Part shown: positions 8,590-18,087 of the stretch, piece after piece
Numbering within the stretch: position 1 is the first letter of the stretch
How the letters are laid out: every line of letters starts with the position of its first letter
Assembly: GCA_009783555.1 (NCBI GenBank)
Contig: WRDH01000004.1
Span: 30,797 to 94,796 of the forward strand
DNA length: 64,000 bases
Direction of reading: 5' to 3'
Origin: Oscillospiraceae bacterium
GTDB lineage: Bacteria; Bacillota; Clostridia; Oscillospirales; Oscillospiraceae
Notes under the pieces: generated by a model
The model's database searches: none
What the model was told of the DNA's origin: nothing
Seen by the model: the letters and a program-made list of their open reading frames with translations, nothing else
Program-made: the position numbers and the translations under genes

Positions 8590-10005
8590 ATGAAAGTAGT
8601 CGGACGTGAAAAAGAAAAGTCAATACTTGAGCAGTGTGTGGAGTCAAGCGAACCGGAGTTTCTTGTGGTTTATGGCAGACGACGAGTTGGTAAAACCTTT
8701 CTAATACGAGAGTTTTTTAGTGGAGAACTGGACTTCTATGTGACCGGGCTTGCATCCGAAAAAAAAGATGATCAGCTTCAAGCGTGGAACACTGCAATCA
8801 AAGACTGTTTTAACAACTCTGATAACAGCGCTTCAAATTGGATTGATGCATTTGCAGTGTTACGAAGAAAGCTGGAAAAAGTAAAAAAATCGAAAAAAAA
8901 GATTATTTTCATTGATGAAGCACCATGGCTGGATACACCAAAATCCGGATTTATGGTTGCTTTGGAGCACTTTTGGAATGGATGGGCGTCAGGACGATCA
9001 GATATATTCCTTATTGTATGTGGGTCTGCAACATCATGGATTGTTAAAAAACTGTTGAAAAATAAAGGCGGTTTGCATAACAGGGTAACACGGAGAATGC
9101 GCTTGCTTCCGTTCACGTTGAGAGAAACGGAAGCTTACTTGGATGAAAAAGAAATCAAACTGGGGCGTTATCGTATATGTGAAGCATTTATGATATTTGG
9201 CGGTGTTCCTTATTACTTAAGTTTACTTGGGAAGGGGTTAAGCCTACCGCAGAATGTGGACGCGCTTTGCTTTGACGATGACAGCTCACTGCGAAATGAG
9301 TTTGAAGAGATTTACTCAACATTGTTCAAGAACTCGGATAAATACATAAAAATAGTAACAGCATTGAGTTCAAAGACAAAAGGGTTGACCAGAGATGAAA
9401 TCATTTTAAATACCGGGCTGACATCGGGGGGTGGATTTACACAAATATTAGAAGAGCTTGAACTTTGCGGCTTTATACGAGCTTATCCAAACTACTCGTT
9501 GGATGATAACCTTTGTTTGTATCAGCTTACAGATCCGTTTAGTTTATTTCATTTACGTTTTATTAAAGGCAAAAGACCAAGAAACCCGCGTTTTTGGACA
9601 AACAATCTCGATAACCCTTCGTTAACAGCATGGAAGGGATACGCTTTTGAACGGGTCTGTCTCTCACATTCCGAACAGATTAAACAAGCACTTGGTATTG
9701 CAATGATTTCAACTGAAACATCGTCATGGCGCAGCAGAGGCTCATCTCCGGGCGCACAAATAGACTTATTGTTTGATAGAAAAGATGGCATCATTAATTT
9801 ATGCGAAGTAAAATACAGTAAGAATGAGTACGCAATCTCTGCAAAAGAAGAGACTAATCTGCGAAATAAAATTGCAGTTTTTGAAGCGGATACTCATACG
9901 AAGAAAGCCGTGCATCTAACAATGATAACTACATACGGGGTTATAGAAAACATCCATTCCGGCATCATCCATTCAGAAGTCACACTCGATGCACTTTTCC
10001 AATGA
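8590..10005 (+). CDS. ATP-binding protein with DUF234 / PD-(D/E)XK-like C-terminus
   Basis: A 471-residue AAA-type ATPase of the archaeal-ATPase/DUF234 kind. Walker A is YGRRRVGKT (residues 28-36) and Walker B is KIIFIDEAPW. A winged-helix middle region follows. The C-terminal part contains AQIDLLFDR and then NLCEVKYS, the D...ExK pattern of PD-(D/E)XK nucleases that this family often carries. ATG 8590 follows AGGAG; an in-frame ATG at 8521 lies at the predicted transcription start and was rejected. It opens the accessory block behind tRNA-Ala. Members are common in mobile or defence-rich regions, but their function is largely unknown. Codon use looks more AT-rich than the housekeeping genes around it. 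Confidence 0.85.
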   Translation: MKVVGREKEKSILEQCVESSEPEFLVVYGRRRVGKTFLIREFFSGELDFYVTGLASEKKDDQLQAWNTAIKDCFNNSDNSASNWIDAFAVLRRKLEKVKKSKKKIIFIDEAPWLDTPKSGFMVALEHFWNGWASGRSDIFLIVCGSATSWIVKKLLKNKGGLHNRVTRRMRLLPFTLRETEAYLDEKEIKLGRYRICEAFMIFGGVPYYLSLLGKGLSLPQNVDALCFDDDSSLRNEFEEIYSTLFKNSDKYIKIVTALSSKTKGLTRDEIILNTGLTSGGGFTQILEELELCGFIRAYPNYSLDDNLCLYQLTDPFSLFHLRFIKGKRPRNPRFWTNNLDNPSLTAWKGYAFERVCLSHSEQIKQALGIAMISTETSSWRSRGSSPGAQIDLLFDRKDGIINLCEVKYSKNEYAISAKEETNLRNKIAVFEADTHTKKAVHLTMITTYGVIENIHSGIIHSEVTLDALFQ

Positions 10006-10169
10006 TTCCAGGTCGCACTGCTACACCGGTACTAACCTTAAGCATCGCCCAACTAAAGCCGGAGCTTGTGGGGAACTAAGCGAAGTTGAGAAGCATAAAG
10101 CGTAGAGAATTCAGAGGAAGAATATAAAACAAATTGGACATGAGAACATCAAAAGAATGGAGAGAGTAA

Positions 10170-11957
10170 ATGCCGGAAATAGACATTAAGCCAATAGGCG
10201 ATATAAACGCACAATTCATAATACCGGATTATCAGCGGGGTTATCGTTGGGAAGATTTTAATGTTGAACAACTTCTTGATGATTTTTATCAGTTTGCGTT
10301 GTCGTTCGATGAGGGTACAACTTATTTTCTTCAACCTGTCGTTGTAAAGAAACTGAATGAAAACACATTTGAAGTCGTTGACGGTCAGCAACGTCTTACA
10401 ACTATATATCTACTAGGCAAGATGCTTAGCCGAAACGAAGAAGATAAGCTTGAGTTGAAATATGAACTCGAATATCAGACCAATAAAGGCCTCGCATCGT
10501 TTTTACGTCATATCACAAATCCGAATAGTGTAGTTTCCGAAGAACTGTATAGATCTGAACCAAACAAATACTACATGTACACAGCTTATACTGTCATGAA
10601 CAAGTGGTTTGAAGAAAAAGACATCCCGGGGCCGGTAAAGACAAAAATCAGAGCTTTGTTACAACCGGAGAATAAAGATGATCATAATCAAAAATTGGTT
10701 AAGGTTATATGGTACGAGACTGACTCGGACGATCAGGAAAACGAATTCAGAAAACTAAATGATTATTCAATTAAACTAACAAACGCTGAGTTGATTAAGG
10801 CTTTGATCCTGAGATACAAAAAATCAGGTCATGACTCAGATGAAGAAATAAATAAAAACCAAATAATTACATCTGCACAGTGGGATGATATTGAAACACA
10901 GCTTACTAAAGGAGAATTCTTTGGTTTTCTCACAAATGAGCCACAGGGTAGTTATGATACAAAAATCGACTTGTTATTCGAGCTTCATTTCAATAGACAG
11001 CATAACAGCTATAACAAGTACGCATTGCTGCAGGATGTTGAAAAATCGTTAAAAAACAATACTGAAGAAAATTTATGGGATGAGATTTATCATTCATTTA
11101 AAATCTTGAACTCCTGGTACAGCAACAAAGAATTATACCATAAAATCGGATTTTTAGTTTCAATAAGCGGTCAGCAAATAATGAGCGGGTTACTTCAACA
11201 ATCACGCAATGATAAACATTCAGAGTTCAAAGCAAGTCTGGATGACAAGATGAGAGACAAACTCAAAGGGTTTGATTTTGATAACGCTGCTTTTGGCGAT
11301 GAAAAAATCAGACATATCCTCATTTTATACAACGTGGTACTGATACTAAACAATGAGAACAATAAGAACTATTTCCCGTTCTATTTACTAAAAGCAAAAA
11401 AATGGGAAGTGGAACATATTCAACCACGTAGCGATGCTGAAATTAAAAGCGATGTGAAGCTTTGGGATGAGTGGGTGGAGAAGAATACGAGTCTGACAGA
11501 TTATGGTTTTGAGAAATATAAGACCCATCTTGAAGCTTATCGGATAAGTAAAACAAGAACAAACTTCGATGCCCTTTACAAATCAGTCATTGAAGAGTAT
11601 TCAGATAAGCATCAAGATTGGCTCAATGGCATAGGAAACCTATGTCTATTGGAAAAAGGTGCTAATATCTCTGTATCTAACTTTCTGTTTAAAACAAAGA
11701 GAATGATGATTATGGATTTTGATAAAGAAGGAGAGTTTATACCTCTAGGAACGAAAAACTGTTTCATGAGATATTTTGATTACTGCGGTTATGCTTGTTG
11801 CTCTGAGTGCGCTGACAGCTCCAGCTGTTCTGATAACTCTAATTCAAGCTTCTGGACTAAATATGACAGATGCGCTTATATAGTCGACATTAAAACTATT
11901 TTGAAGAAATATCTGGAAGATGAAATGAGTAGAGAGGGTGATGAGTATGGCTTATAG
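10170..11957 (+). CDS. DUF262/DUF1524 protein (GmrSD/RloF-like, ParB-fold plus HNH)
   Basis: A 595-residue protein with an N-terminal DUF262 domain: IPDYQRGYRW at residues 17-26 and VDGQQRLTT near residue 70, a ParB/sulfiredoxin-like nucleotidase fold. The C-terminus has the DUF1524 His-Me finger pattern: WEVEHIQPRSD and later GIGNLCLLEKGANISVSN. This architecture is known from GmrSD-type modification-dependent restriction enzymes and SspE. Around residues 537-553 there is a cysteine-rich insert with six Cys (CGYACCSEC and a further Cys) that I do not recognise. ATG 10170 follows GGAGAG. The next DUF262 gene overlaps it, so the two are coupled. A defence role is inferred from family and layout only. 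Confidence 0.85.
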   Translation: MPEIDIKPIGDINAQFIIPDYQRGYRWEDFNVEQLLDDFYQFALSFDEGTTYFLQPVVVKKLNENTFEVVDGQQRLTTIYLLGKMLSRNEEDKLELKYELEYQTNKGLASFLRHITNPNSVVSEELYRSEPNKYYMYTAYTVMNKWFEEKDIPGPVKTKIRALLQPENKDDHNQKLVKVIWYETDSDDQENEFRKLNDYSIKLTNAELIKALILRYKKSGHDSDEEINKNQIITSAQWDDIETQLTKGEFFGFLTNEPQGSYDTKIDLLFELHFNRQHNSYNKYALLQDVEKSLKNNTEENLWDEIYHSFKILNSWYSNKELYHKIGFLVSISGQQIMSGLLQQSRNDKHSEFKASLDDKMRDKLKGFDFDNAAFGDEKIRHILILYNVVLILNNENNKNYFPFYLLKAKKWEVEHIQPRSDAEIKSDVKLWDEWVEKNTSLTDYGFEKYKTHLEAYRISKTRTNFDALYKSVIEEYSDKHQDWLNGIGNLCLLEKGANISVSNFLFKTKRMMIMDFDKEGEFIPLGTKNCFMRYFDYCGYACCSECADSSSCSDNSNSSFWTKYDRCAYIVDIKTILKKYLEDEMSREGDEYGL

Positions 11958-14103
11958 CTTCAATACATTTATATCTGAATACAGTGTGAGAGTTCCAAAA
12001 CTGCAAAGGGAATTTGCATTTGGTCGTAAAGACAGGCTGTCAGAAGAAAAACGCAAACGGTTCATTGACACGATTTTTTCTGCAATATCCAATGATGAAC
12101 CACTGTATATGAATTTTATATATGGCACAATAAGCCGTGGCTACTTTATTCCGTTAGATGGACAACAACGGTTGACCATTCTCTTCCTTTTCCATTGGTA
12201 TAGTTTATCTATAACAGATAAGAAGAGATTGCTATGTCGTTTAGACAACAATGAGTATGTTTCAAAGTTCACTTATGATACAAGGTATAGTTCAAATAGG
12301 TTTTTCGATAAACTGGTGAATTTTGAACCGGAAGATCCAAATGAATCTATTATTAAGCAAATCATAAATATGCCTTGGTTTGAGTTAGATTGGACTTATG
12401 ACGCGAATATCTCCGGCTGTCTGACAGTTTTGGATTACATCCAAAGCAATGACACTTACGGCTTAATAGATTCACACATTGATAAACTCAACAATATCAC
12501 TTTTGATATGATTGACATCAATGCTTATAAAATGAGCGATGATATATATATCAAGATTAACTCAAGAGGAAAACAACTGACGGAATTTGAAAACTTTAAA
12601 GCCGCTTTCATTGAGAATGCCAAAAAGGTAGTTCCTGAGCTTCATAAGGAAATAGCCGACAGCTTTGATAACGAGTGGACGATGATTTTCTGGAAACTCA
12701 TTGACTGGAGTTTAGTTGATTCCAAAGCACCAAAGAAACCTGCTGAGCAGTTGGATGCCATGTTGTTTTCCTTCATCAAGTATATAACTCGCGTTTTGAT
12801 CTGGGAAAATGAACAAGATATCGACGTTGACATAAGCGAAGGATACTTGTTGATTAGTATAATTGACAGTATTTACTCTAGCAGGGAAAGTATAACTACA
12901 TTCCAAGATGTTTTTATCGCTCTTAGCAGTATAGATGAAATAGATGATTGGTTTAACAAGAGGTTTTATAATAGTCCCGCTTCATTACCGGAAGGCATAA
13001 AAAGGATTAGGTTATGGCAGAAGGAGCCTAATCTGCTAAGGTATCTGGCAACAAGCGAAAGGCTTTCAAGAAATGATGAAGCTTTATTTTACGCAATAAT
13101 TGTTTATATGCAAAACAAGGGTTCAATCACAGATGAAGATTTTCGTCTCCGTTTTCGTAGTATTAGAAACATCCTTGAAGCCGGAGACCGGAACTCATAC
13201 AATAATACCCTTCGAGACACAGTGGATAATAATGATATGCCTACAGCTCTGAAACAAATCAAAAAATTGATGAAGGAAGGCTCGATTGAAGACACTTCTC
13301 AATCACGTCTCAGAAAACATCAGCTTGAGTACGAATATGAAAAGAATTTAAAGATTACAAATGATAACGAACTGTTCGAAGCTATTGTTACGCTGGAAGA
13401 TCACGCTTTTACTCACGGAATAACTCAGAACCTTGGTATTTCAAATATTGATAATCTAAGGAAGTATTATGAATTACTGTGTGTTGGCGAACTGGAATTT
13501 GTAAAGATACTTCTATCATTTGAATATAGTTTCTCGTCAGACAGATACGGAACTATCTACTTTCCCACGAACACATCTCATTATTCTACGTTTTTCAGAG
13601 GTGCAACAGCCATTGATGTTGAATTAGTTAAGATTCTTGAAGAAAATGCAATTGAAGCAATTAAATCACATCCGAATGTATACATCATGCAATGTGACAA
13701 TAACAAACGCTTTACATCGCACTACTATGCAATTAAGTACCCGAAACATTATATTTACAATGAAAATTATAGCCCTTATCAAAGAGGCAATGTGCGCAAT
13801 TTTAATAAACCCGGGATTTGTTTAACAAATAAGACCCTTATGAAATGGGATAGCTTCAGAAACTCAATATTACTTACTATATGTACCGAAAGCGGTGTTC
13901 CTGTTGAATGGCTGGATGACAGCAGCATATCATGGAACAACGGTCATAATATTTTGCGTTCAAAAGAAAAGGAGTTTCAAGTAATAATCGACGATGAAGA
14001 AAGACTGATCGAAGTGCAGAGAAATGAAGATAATTACGACTTTATCGAACGAGTTGAACTTGGTGTTAAGCTTCTCAAAGAGGGTTTCCATGGTATTTAT
14101 TAG
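11947..14103 (+). CDS. DUF262 domain protein, second member of the pair
   Basis: A 718-residue protein with a DUF262 domain: KLQREFAFG replaces the usual YQRxYxW box, and FIPLDGQQRLTILFLF is intact. Near residue 200 it has the family segment IKINSRGKQLTEFENFK. I see no HNH/DUF1524 motif in the remaining 450 residues, unlike its neighbour, and I do not recognise the C-terminal region. ATG 11947 was chosen because it is eight bases after GAGGG; GTG 11938 and ATG 11941 are too close to it. It overlaps the upstream DUF262 gene by 11 bases, implying coupled translation and a joint function. It could be the recognition or NTPase partner of the upstream putative nuclease. Confidence 0.82.
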   Translation: MAYSFNTFISEYSVRVPKLQREFAFGRKDRLSEEKRKRFIDTIFSAISNDEPLYMNFIYGTISRGYFIPLDGQQRLTILFLFHWYSLSITDKKRLLCRLDNNEYVSKFTYDTRYSSNRFFDKLVNFEPEDPNESIIKQIINMPWFELDWTYDANISGCLTVLDYIQSNDTYGLIDSHIDKLNNITFDMIDINAYKMSDDIYIKINSRGKQLTEFENFKAAFIENAKKVVPELHKEIADSFDNEWTMIFWKLIDWSLVDSKAPKKPAEQLDAMLFSFIKYITRVLIWENEQDIDVDISEGYLLISIIDSIYSSRESITTFQDVFIALSSIDEIDDWFNKRFYNSPASLPEGIKRIRLWQKEPNLLRYLATSERLSRNDEALFYAIIVYMQNKGSITDEDFRLRFRSIRNILEAGDRNSYNNTLRDTVDNNDMPTALKQIKKLMKEGSIEDTSQSRLRKHQLEYEYEKNLKITNDNELFEAIVTLEDHAFTHGITQNLGISNIDNLRKYYELLCVGELEFVKILLSFEYSFSSDRYGTIYFPTNTSHYSTFFRGATAIDVELVKILEENAIEAIKSHPNVYIMQCDNNKRFTSHYYAIKYPKHYIYNENYSPYQRGNVRNFNKPGICLTNKTLMKWDSFRNSILLTICTESGVPVEWLDDSSISWNNGHNILRSKEKEFQVIIDDEERLIEVQRNEDNYDFIERVELGVKLLKEGFHGIY

Positions 14104-14202
14104 TATATAATCAAAACCCCACCGCCGTTCCGATTGCTAACAGGTTTAGATGAAGCTTACACATCAAACTAAACTAAATACTTAGCATCACGATATAAAG
14201 TT

Positions 14203-15147
14203 TTAAATGTACCACATATCAAGAAAACTTCGGACAATATCCTTCATTTTGTTATAAACAATATCTTGCCGGTAAAGCGTTGTGAAGTGAGAAATAGCGG
14301 CTTTTGAGCCAGTTATTTTATCTGCGTTTATCTTCATCTCTTCCAGAAGGGTTTTAGAAGCGTCCCGCTCAAGCATAGTCCAGATATTTACCTTACATAT
14401 GCCGTCATTATAAAGATTTTTAACTTGCGAAAGAGAAACAGACGAAAGACCGTGAAGAACTATCTTATAACCTATCTCGTCACGTATTTTCTGAGCTATA
14501 TCTCCGTAATAATGCAACACCTGCGCAGTAGCACGATGCTCTGTCCCAAGGTTTGCGACTAACAGATCAACGCCTGTTTCAGTATAATATCGTTTTGCGC
14601 ATTCCGGTGTTGTTAACGCATTATGCTTACCGCCTGAGGCATCGAAGATTTCATCACATGCTCCTTCGATTAGTATAATATCTTTCATTCTGCCAACAAA
14701 CTCAGAAGTTTTCCGGATGTTCTCTGTAAAAGGTAAAGTAGAAGCATCATACATGATAGACGAAAACCATGATAAATCCCATGAAAAGAGTTCAATATCC
14801 TCATCATGCTGAACATGGTCAAGGTGAATCAATACATCTACATTAGGAAACGGCCCATTTGCAGATGACAGAACCTCAACATCGGCACAGAACAGCTTTA
14901 ATCCGGTATCCCATCGCTGTGTGTGAGTATAATTCTCAGATTGCGCACGGTGACTGTACCTGACTGTAATCGCTACTGTCACAGGAATGCTTTTATATCC
15001 ATTCTCTACAGCAAACTCTTGTGCTGCTGAAAGAATTGCTTCTGTGGTAGTAAGGTTTTCGCTACAGAAGCAAGGTATTACCCAACGCCGCCCTGCTGCT
15101 TGCTTATATACATCACGTACTTCTTCACAGATATTTATAATTGGCAT
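14203..15147 (-). CDS. Class II aldolase (fructose/tagatose-bisphosphate aldolase family)
   Basis: A 314-residue zinc-dependent class II aldolase relative, distinct from the fba gene at 35.4-36.3 kb. Family landmarks are HLDHVQHDEDIELF (Zn/catalytic region), SSIMYDAST, LLVANLGTEHRA, VLHGLSSVS and CKVNIWTML. It would cleave a sugar bisphosphate or related ketose phosphate into two trioses; the true substrate is unknown. ATG 15147 follows AAGGAGAG and overlaps the kinase gene upstream by 13 bases. It is the last gene of a dehydrogenase-kinase-aldolase operon, which suggests catabolism of a polyol or rare sugar. Confidence 0.82.
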   Translation of the reverse strand: MPIINICEEVRDVYKQAAGRRWVIPCFCSENLTTTEAILSAAQEFAVENGYKSIPVTVAITVRYSHRAQSENYTHTQRWDTGLKLFCADVEVLSSANGPFPNVDVLIHLDHVQHDEDIELFSWDLSWFSSIMYDASTLPFTENIRKTSEFVGRMKDIILIEGACDEIFDASGGKHNALTTPECAKRYYTETGVDLLVANLGTEHRATAQVLHYYGDIAQKIRDEIGYKIVLHGLSSVSLSQVKNLYNDGICKVNIWTMLERDASKTLLEEMKINADKITGSKAAISHFTTLYRQDIVYNKMKDIVRSFLDMWYI

Positions 15148-16631
15148 AGTTCTCTCCTTGCAAAAGAAAGTTCAAACTCCCGCAACTTCTTGTATTTTTC
15201 GTAATTTTCGCAGTAAATGGAGGTAAACTGCTCATTTGGATAAATGCTTGGTTTATACTTTACAAACAACTCCACCGCTTCTTTGTCATTTTTACAGCAT
15301 CCAAGAGATGTCGCAGCCAGCATAACGCTGCCAAGAGCACCGCATTCTTCCTCCGCCACGGGTTTTATCTCCCGGCCAAAAATATCTGCTTTTGTATGTA
15401 ACCACACCTGCGACCTCGCTCCGCCGCCTGATGCAAATATATGCTTCGGAGAAACTCCGAAAGTATCCAGCACTTCCAGATTATATGCCATCTCATAGTT
15501 AATGCCCTCTAAGAAAGCTTTATAAATGTCATAAATGCCGGTATCCATTGTCATACCATATACAAGCCCGCGAGCGTTTTTATTTACATCCGGTGTGCCG
15601 CCCGCGCCTTTGAAGTGCGGTATAACAAACATTCCTGATGGATTTTTCAGACAATCTTCGTTTAGTAAATCGTATACAGAACACTTCTTCCGTACCGCTT
15701 TTACCTTCAAAGCACCCGCAATTGTATCCTTATACCATTTTATAAGGCTTCCTCCCGAGAAAATAAATGCATACGTTAAATATCCGGTTAAGTATGGCAC
15801 ACAAACATAATTGCTTCGTGTAAAGCTCAAGTCCGGAAGTTTGTTGAATAATGGCGTGATGCATTCAACCGTTCCCATGCCATTTACACACTCACCATCA
15901 TTGAGAACGCCCGCACCGAGTGCGTTCACAACCTGATCCTGTGCTCCTGCAATAACCTTCACATCTGAAGGCAGATTTAACCTATCTGCAGCATATGATA
16001 ATAATTTTCCCACAATGATGCCGCTCTCTATAAGCTGCGGCATTTGCTTAATATTAATTCCTGATGCGCCGAGTAATTTATCTGACCATTTTAACTGCTT
16101 CAAGTCAAACAATAGAGTACGTGTCGCTAAAGTGTAATCTGTAACGGCTTCGCCGGTAAGCTCATATATTATATAGTACGCTATTGAGAGATATTTCCAG
16201 ACAGGCTCTTTAGTGTTTTTTTCTGTCCATATCATCTTTGGCAGAGCGTACATTGTATCAGGCATAACACGGGTTACAGACATTATTTCCTCGCTGCCAA
16301 CTTTATTCATCAGACAATCGAGTTCGGAGCGGGCTTTATCTGTAAAATACATAATTATGTCTGTAAGCGGCTTTCCTTCCTTTGATATAGGTACAAAGCT
16401 CTCACCAAATGACGATACGGTTATGGACTTTATATCATTTTTATCAGAAATACTCGAAACACAACCACTTATGACGGAAAATACAGCTTTTTTGAGCAGC
16501 TTAGGTGAAAGTAGGGGTGCACCGGGAGTGGTTTTATACTCCTCATATTGTTTTGCAAGCCTTTTTCCGCTTGAATTAAACGCGACGCATTTACAGCCGG
16601 AGCTGCCGATATCCAATCCAAGAAAAACCAT
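15135..16631 (-). CDS. FGGY family carbohydrate kinase
   Basis: A 498-residue sugar kinase of the FGGY family (xylulokinase-like). The N-terminal ATPase domain begins FLGLDIGSSGCKC (phosphate-1 motif). The second domain shows GAQDQVVNALGAG, GMGTVECITPLF and the FGGY-type segment KAFLEGINYEMAYN, followed by the adenosine motif FASGGGARSQVW. ATG 16631 follows GGAGGGCAG. It overlaps the aldolase gene by 13 bases and lies 43 nt after the mannitol-1-phosphate dehydrogenase gene. The substrate is not resolvable by eye; xylulose, ribulose or tagatose-type ketoses are possible. Confidence 0.85.
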   Translation of the reverse strand: MVFLGLDIGSSGCKCVAFNSSGKRLAKQYEEYKTTPGAPLLSPKLLKKAVFSVISGCVSSISDKNDIKSITVSSFGESFVPISKEGKPLTDIIMYFTDKARSELDCLMNKVGSEEIMSVTRVMPDTMYALPKMIWTEKNTKEPVWKYLSIAYYIIYELTGEAVTDYTLATRTLLFDLKQLKWSDKLLGASGINIKQMPQLIESGIIVGKLLSYAADRLNLPSDVKVIAGAQDQVVNALGAGVLNDGECVNGMGTVECITPLFNKLPDLSFTRSNYVCVPYLTGYLTYAFIFSGGSLIKWYKDTIAGALKVKAVRKKCSVYDLLNEDCLKNPSGMFVIPHFKGAGGTPDVNKNARGLVYGMTMDTGIYDIYKAFLEGINYEMAYNLEVLDTFGVSPKHIFASGGGARSQVWLHTKADIFGREIKPVAEEECGALGSVMLAATSLGCCKNDKEAVELFVKYKPSIYPNEQFTSIYCENYEKYKKLREFELSFARRELCQL

Positions 16632-16674
16632 AACTGCCCTCCGTTCAATAATAAGAGATTCACTTCTAGCGAAG

Positions 16675-17817
16675 TCAAATTACCATTTCCGTATTACTAT
16701 ATTGATATTGTTGTATTGCATTTTGAATTTCGACAAAATCAAAACCATTCTTTAAAACTTCAAGCAGCGTTGAAACAAGCTCATCTTCTGCTTTCCTATC
16801 AGGGAAAAGATGATTTGCGGCAGCAATACCGAGTTGAATATATATTGTTGAAACATTCTGTTCCTCACATAACTTCAAAGCACCATACAGCCTTTCATCC
16901 GGAGATAGCTTACGCGAGGCATCACGCAATACCCGTTCAATAGTATCTCTTAATTCCTTGTTTGAGAACCGGTACAACAAGTCCTCAACATGCTCCATCA
17001 GCTCTGTATAATCGACAATATGCTTCTTTGATAACGCCAGAGCGGAACAACTCATAGCTGAACGAACAAAGTACGCTATAGTCGGGTTGCCTATTGATTC
17101 CCATATATATGTATAGCCCAATAGATGCCCGTACAGCGCACATATGAAGTGTCCCATATTGTGCACAAACAATTTTCGTTCCGTATAATATTCAAATGGC
17201 GAGTATGGAATTGCCGCCGGTATATAAGGCATAATCCCTTTCACGTGAGCACTGTCGTAAGGTAAATATCTGTAGGGTTCAACATAAACAGTTGCCTGAT
17301 TGCTTTTTATGGCTTCCTCCGGAACAACCGGGATCATGCGTCCAATAGAAGTTTCCAGCAAACCAACTAATTCATCAAGCTTTTTATGGTAATTCTCAGG
17401 CAAATGCCGTAAAATTTCACTTTTAAGAAAACTCTCTGCCTTATGCAGATTTTCACAAATGAGAATATTTACGGGAGTATAAATTTCGCTTTCCCACCGC
17501 TTTATCAACCCCTGTGCGATGACAGGAGCGATATTGCATAGAACGCTTGCACCGACAGAAATGCTGATTAAAGCGCATTCACAAAGCTCACTTATCACAT
17601 TTTGCGTATCCGAACCATCTATAGCTCTTACATTACTTATTATCTTCTCTTTTGTATTAATTCCGACAATAATTTGCTTGTAGCAACCCTGTTTGTTAAT
17701 AGCTTCAACGAGATGATTATTAATATCTACAAAAACAACCTCTATACCTGCATCGGTAAGAAGCTCGGCAATAAAGCCCCGCCCTATGCTGCCGGCACCG
17801 AACAATACGGCTTTCAT
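16675..17817 (-). CDS. mtlD: Mannitol-1-phosphate 5-dehydrogenase family protein
   Basis: NAD-dependent polyol phosphate dehydrogenase, 380 residues, matching the usual MtlD length of about 380. The Rossmann motif is AVLFGAGSIGRGF at the N-terminus. The catalytic K-x4-N-x2-H arrangement appears as KLFVHNMGH near residue 210. ATG 17817 sits three bases after the stop codon of a 32-codon isomerase remnant and may be translated by reinitiation; a GGAG is spaced about nine bases away. No mannitol PTS genes are nearby, so the substrate may differ from mannitol-1-phosphate. Confidence 0.85.
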   Translation of the reverse strand: MKAVLFGAGSIGRGFIAELLTDAGIEVVFVDINNHLVEAINKQGCYKQIIVGINTKEKIISNVRAIDGSDTQNVISELCECALISISVGASVLCNIAPVIAQGLIKRWESEIYTPVNILICENLHKAESFLKSEILRHLPENYHKKLDELVGLLETSIGRMIPVVPEEAIKSNQATVYVEPYRYLPYDSAHVKGIMPYIPAAIPYSPFEYYTERKLFVHNMGHFICALYGHLLGYTYIWESIGNPTIAYFVRSAMSCSALALSKKHIVDYTELMEHVEDLLYRFSNKELRDTIERVLRDASRKLSPDERLYGALKLCEEQNVSTIYIQLGIAAANHLFPDRKAEDELVSTLLEVLKNGFDFVEIQNAIQQYQYSNTEMVI

Positions 17818-17820
17818 TTC

Positions 17821-17919
17821 TTATATCTCCATAATCTCATACTCCAAAGCTGATGCAATAAGAGTTTCGGGAAAAAATCCTCTGTTTCCAAAATACAAAG
17901 CAAATGTCATGTTTTTCAT
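17821..17919 (-). pseudogene. N-terminal remnant of a fucose/arabinose isomerase-like gene
   Basis: A 32-codon open frame with its own AAAGGAA site starts at ATG 17919 and reads TFALYFGNRGFFPETLIASA before stopping at 17821. This stretch matches my recollection of the N-terminus of clostridial L-fucose/L-arabinose isomerase-family proteins, which run to about 500 residues. The rest is missing and mtlD starts three bases later, so it looks like a deletion scar that kept the original start signals. It might now act as a leader peptide for mtlD. Confidence 0.55.
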
Positions 17920-17999
17920 CAGTTTATTTTCCTTTCAGCTCGCTTACAAAATTATCTTTGATAAATAATATATTACGCATTAAACTGTGTCAACCAAAC

Positions 18000-18087
18000 A
18001 ATTAGAGAGGCAGTTCTCCTAAAACGCGAAGGAAAGCAACTTTTCTATGATTTGCAAACAGCAGTTGATGAGTTGTCGAAATTTTAA
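18000..18087 (+). pseudogene. Possible C-terminal fragment of a winged-helix regulator
   Basis: A stop-bounded frame without a start codon reads LLKREGKQLFYDLQTAVDEL and ends at TAA 18085-18087. The REGKxxFYDL wing resembles the C-terminus of ArsR-type regulators. It may be a decayed fragment left by the same deletion that truncated the isomerase. Resemblance by eye only. The remainder of 17920-18191 holds nothing else I recognise. Confidence 0.3.

Noticed and set aside
8363..14202. Genomic island integrated at tRNA-Ala by an integrase
   Set aside because: No integrase lies next to the tRNA, and I saw no direct repeat of the tRNA 3' end before 14200. The XerD-type gene at 60 kb is too distant and looks like a housekeeping recombinase.
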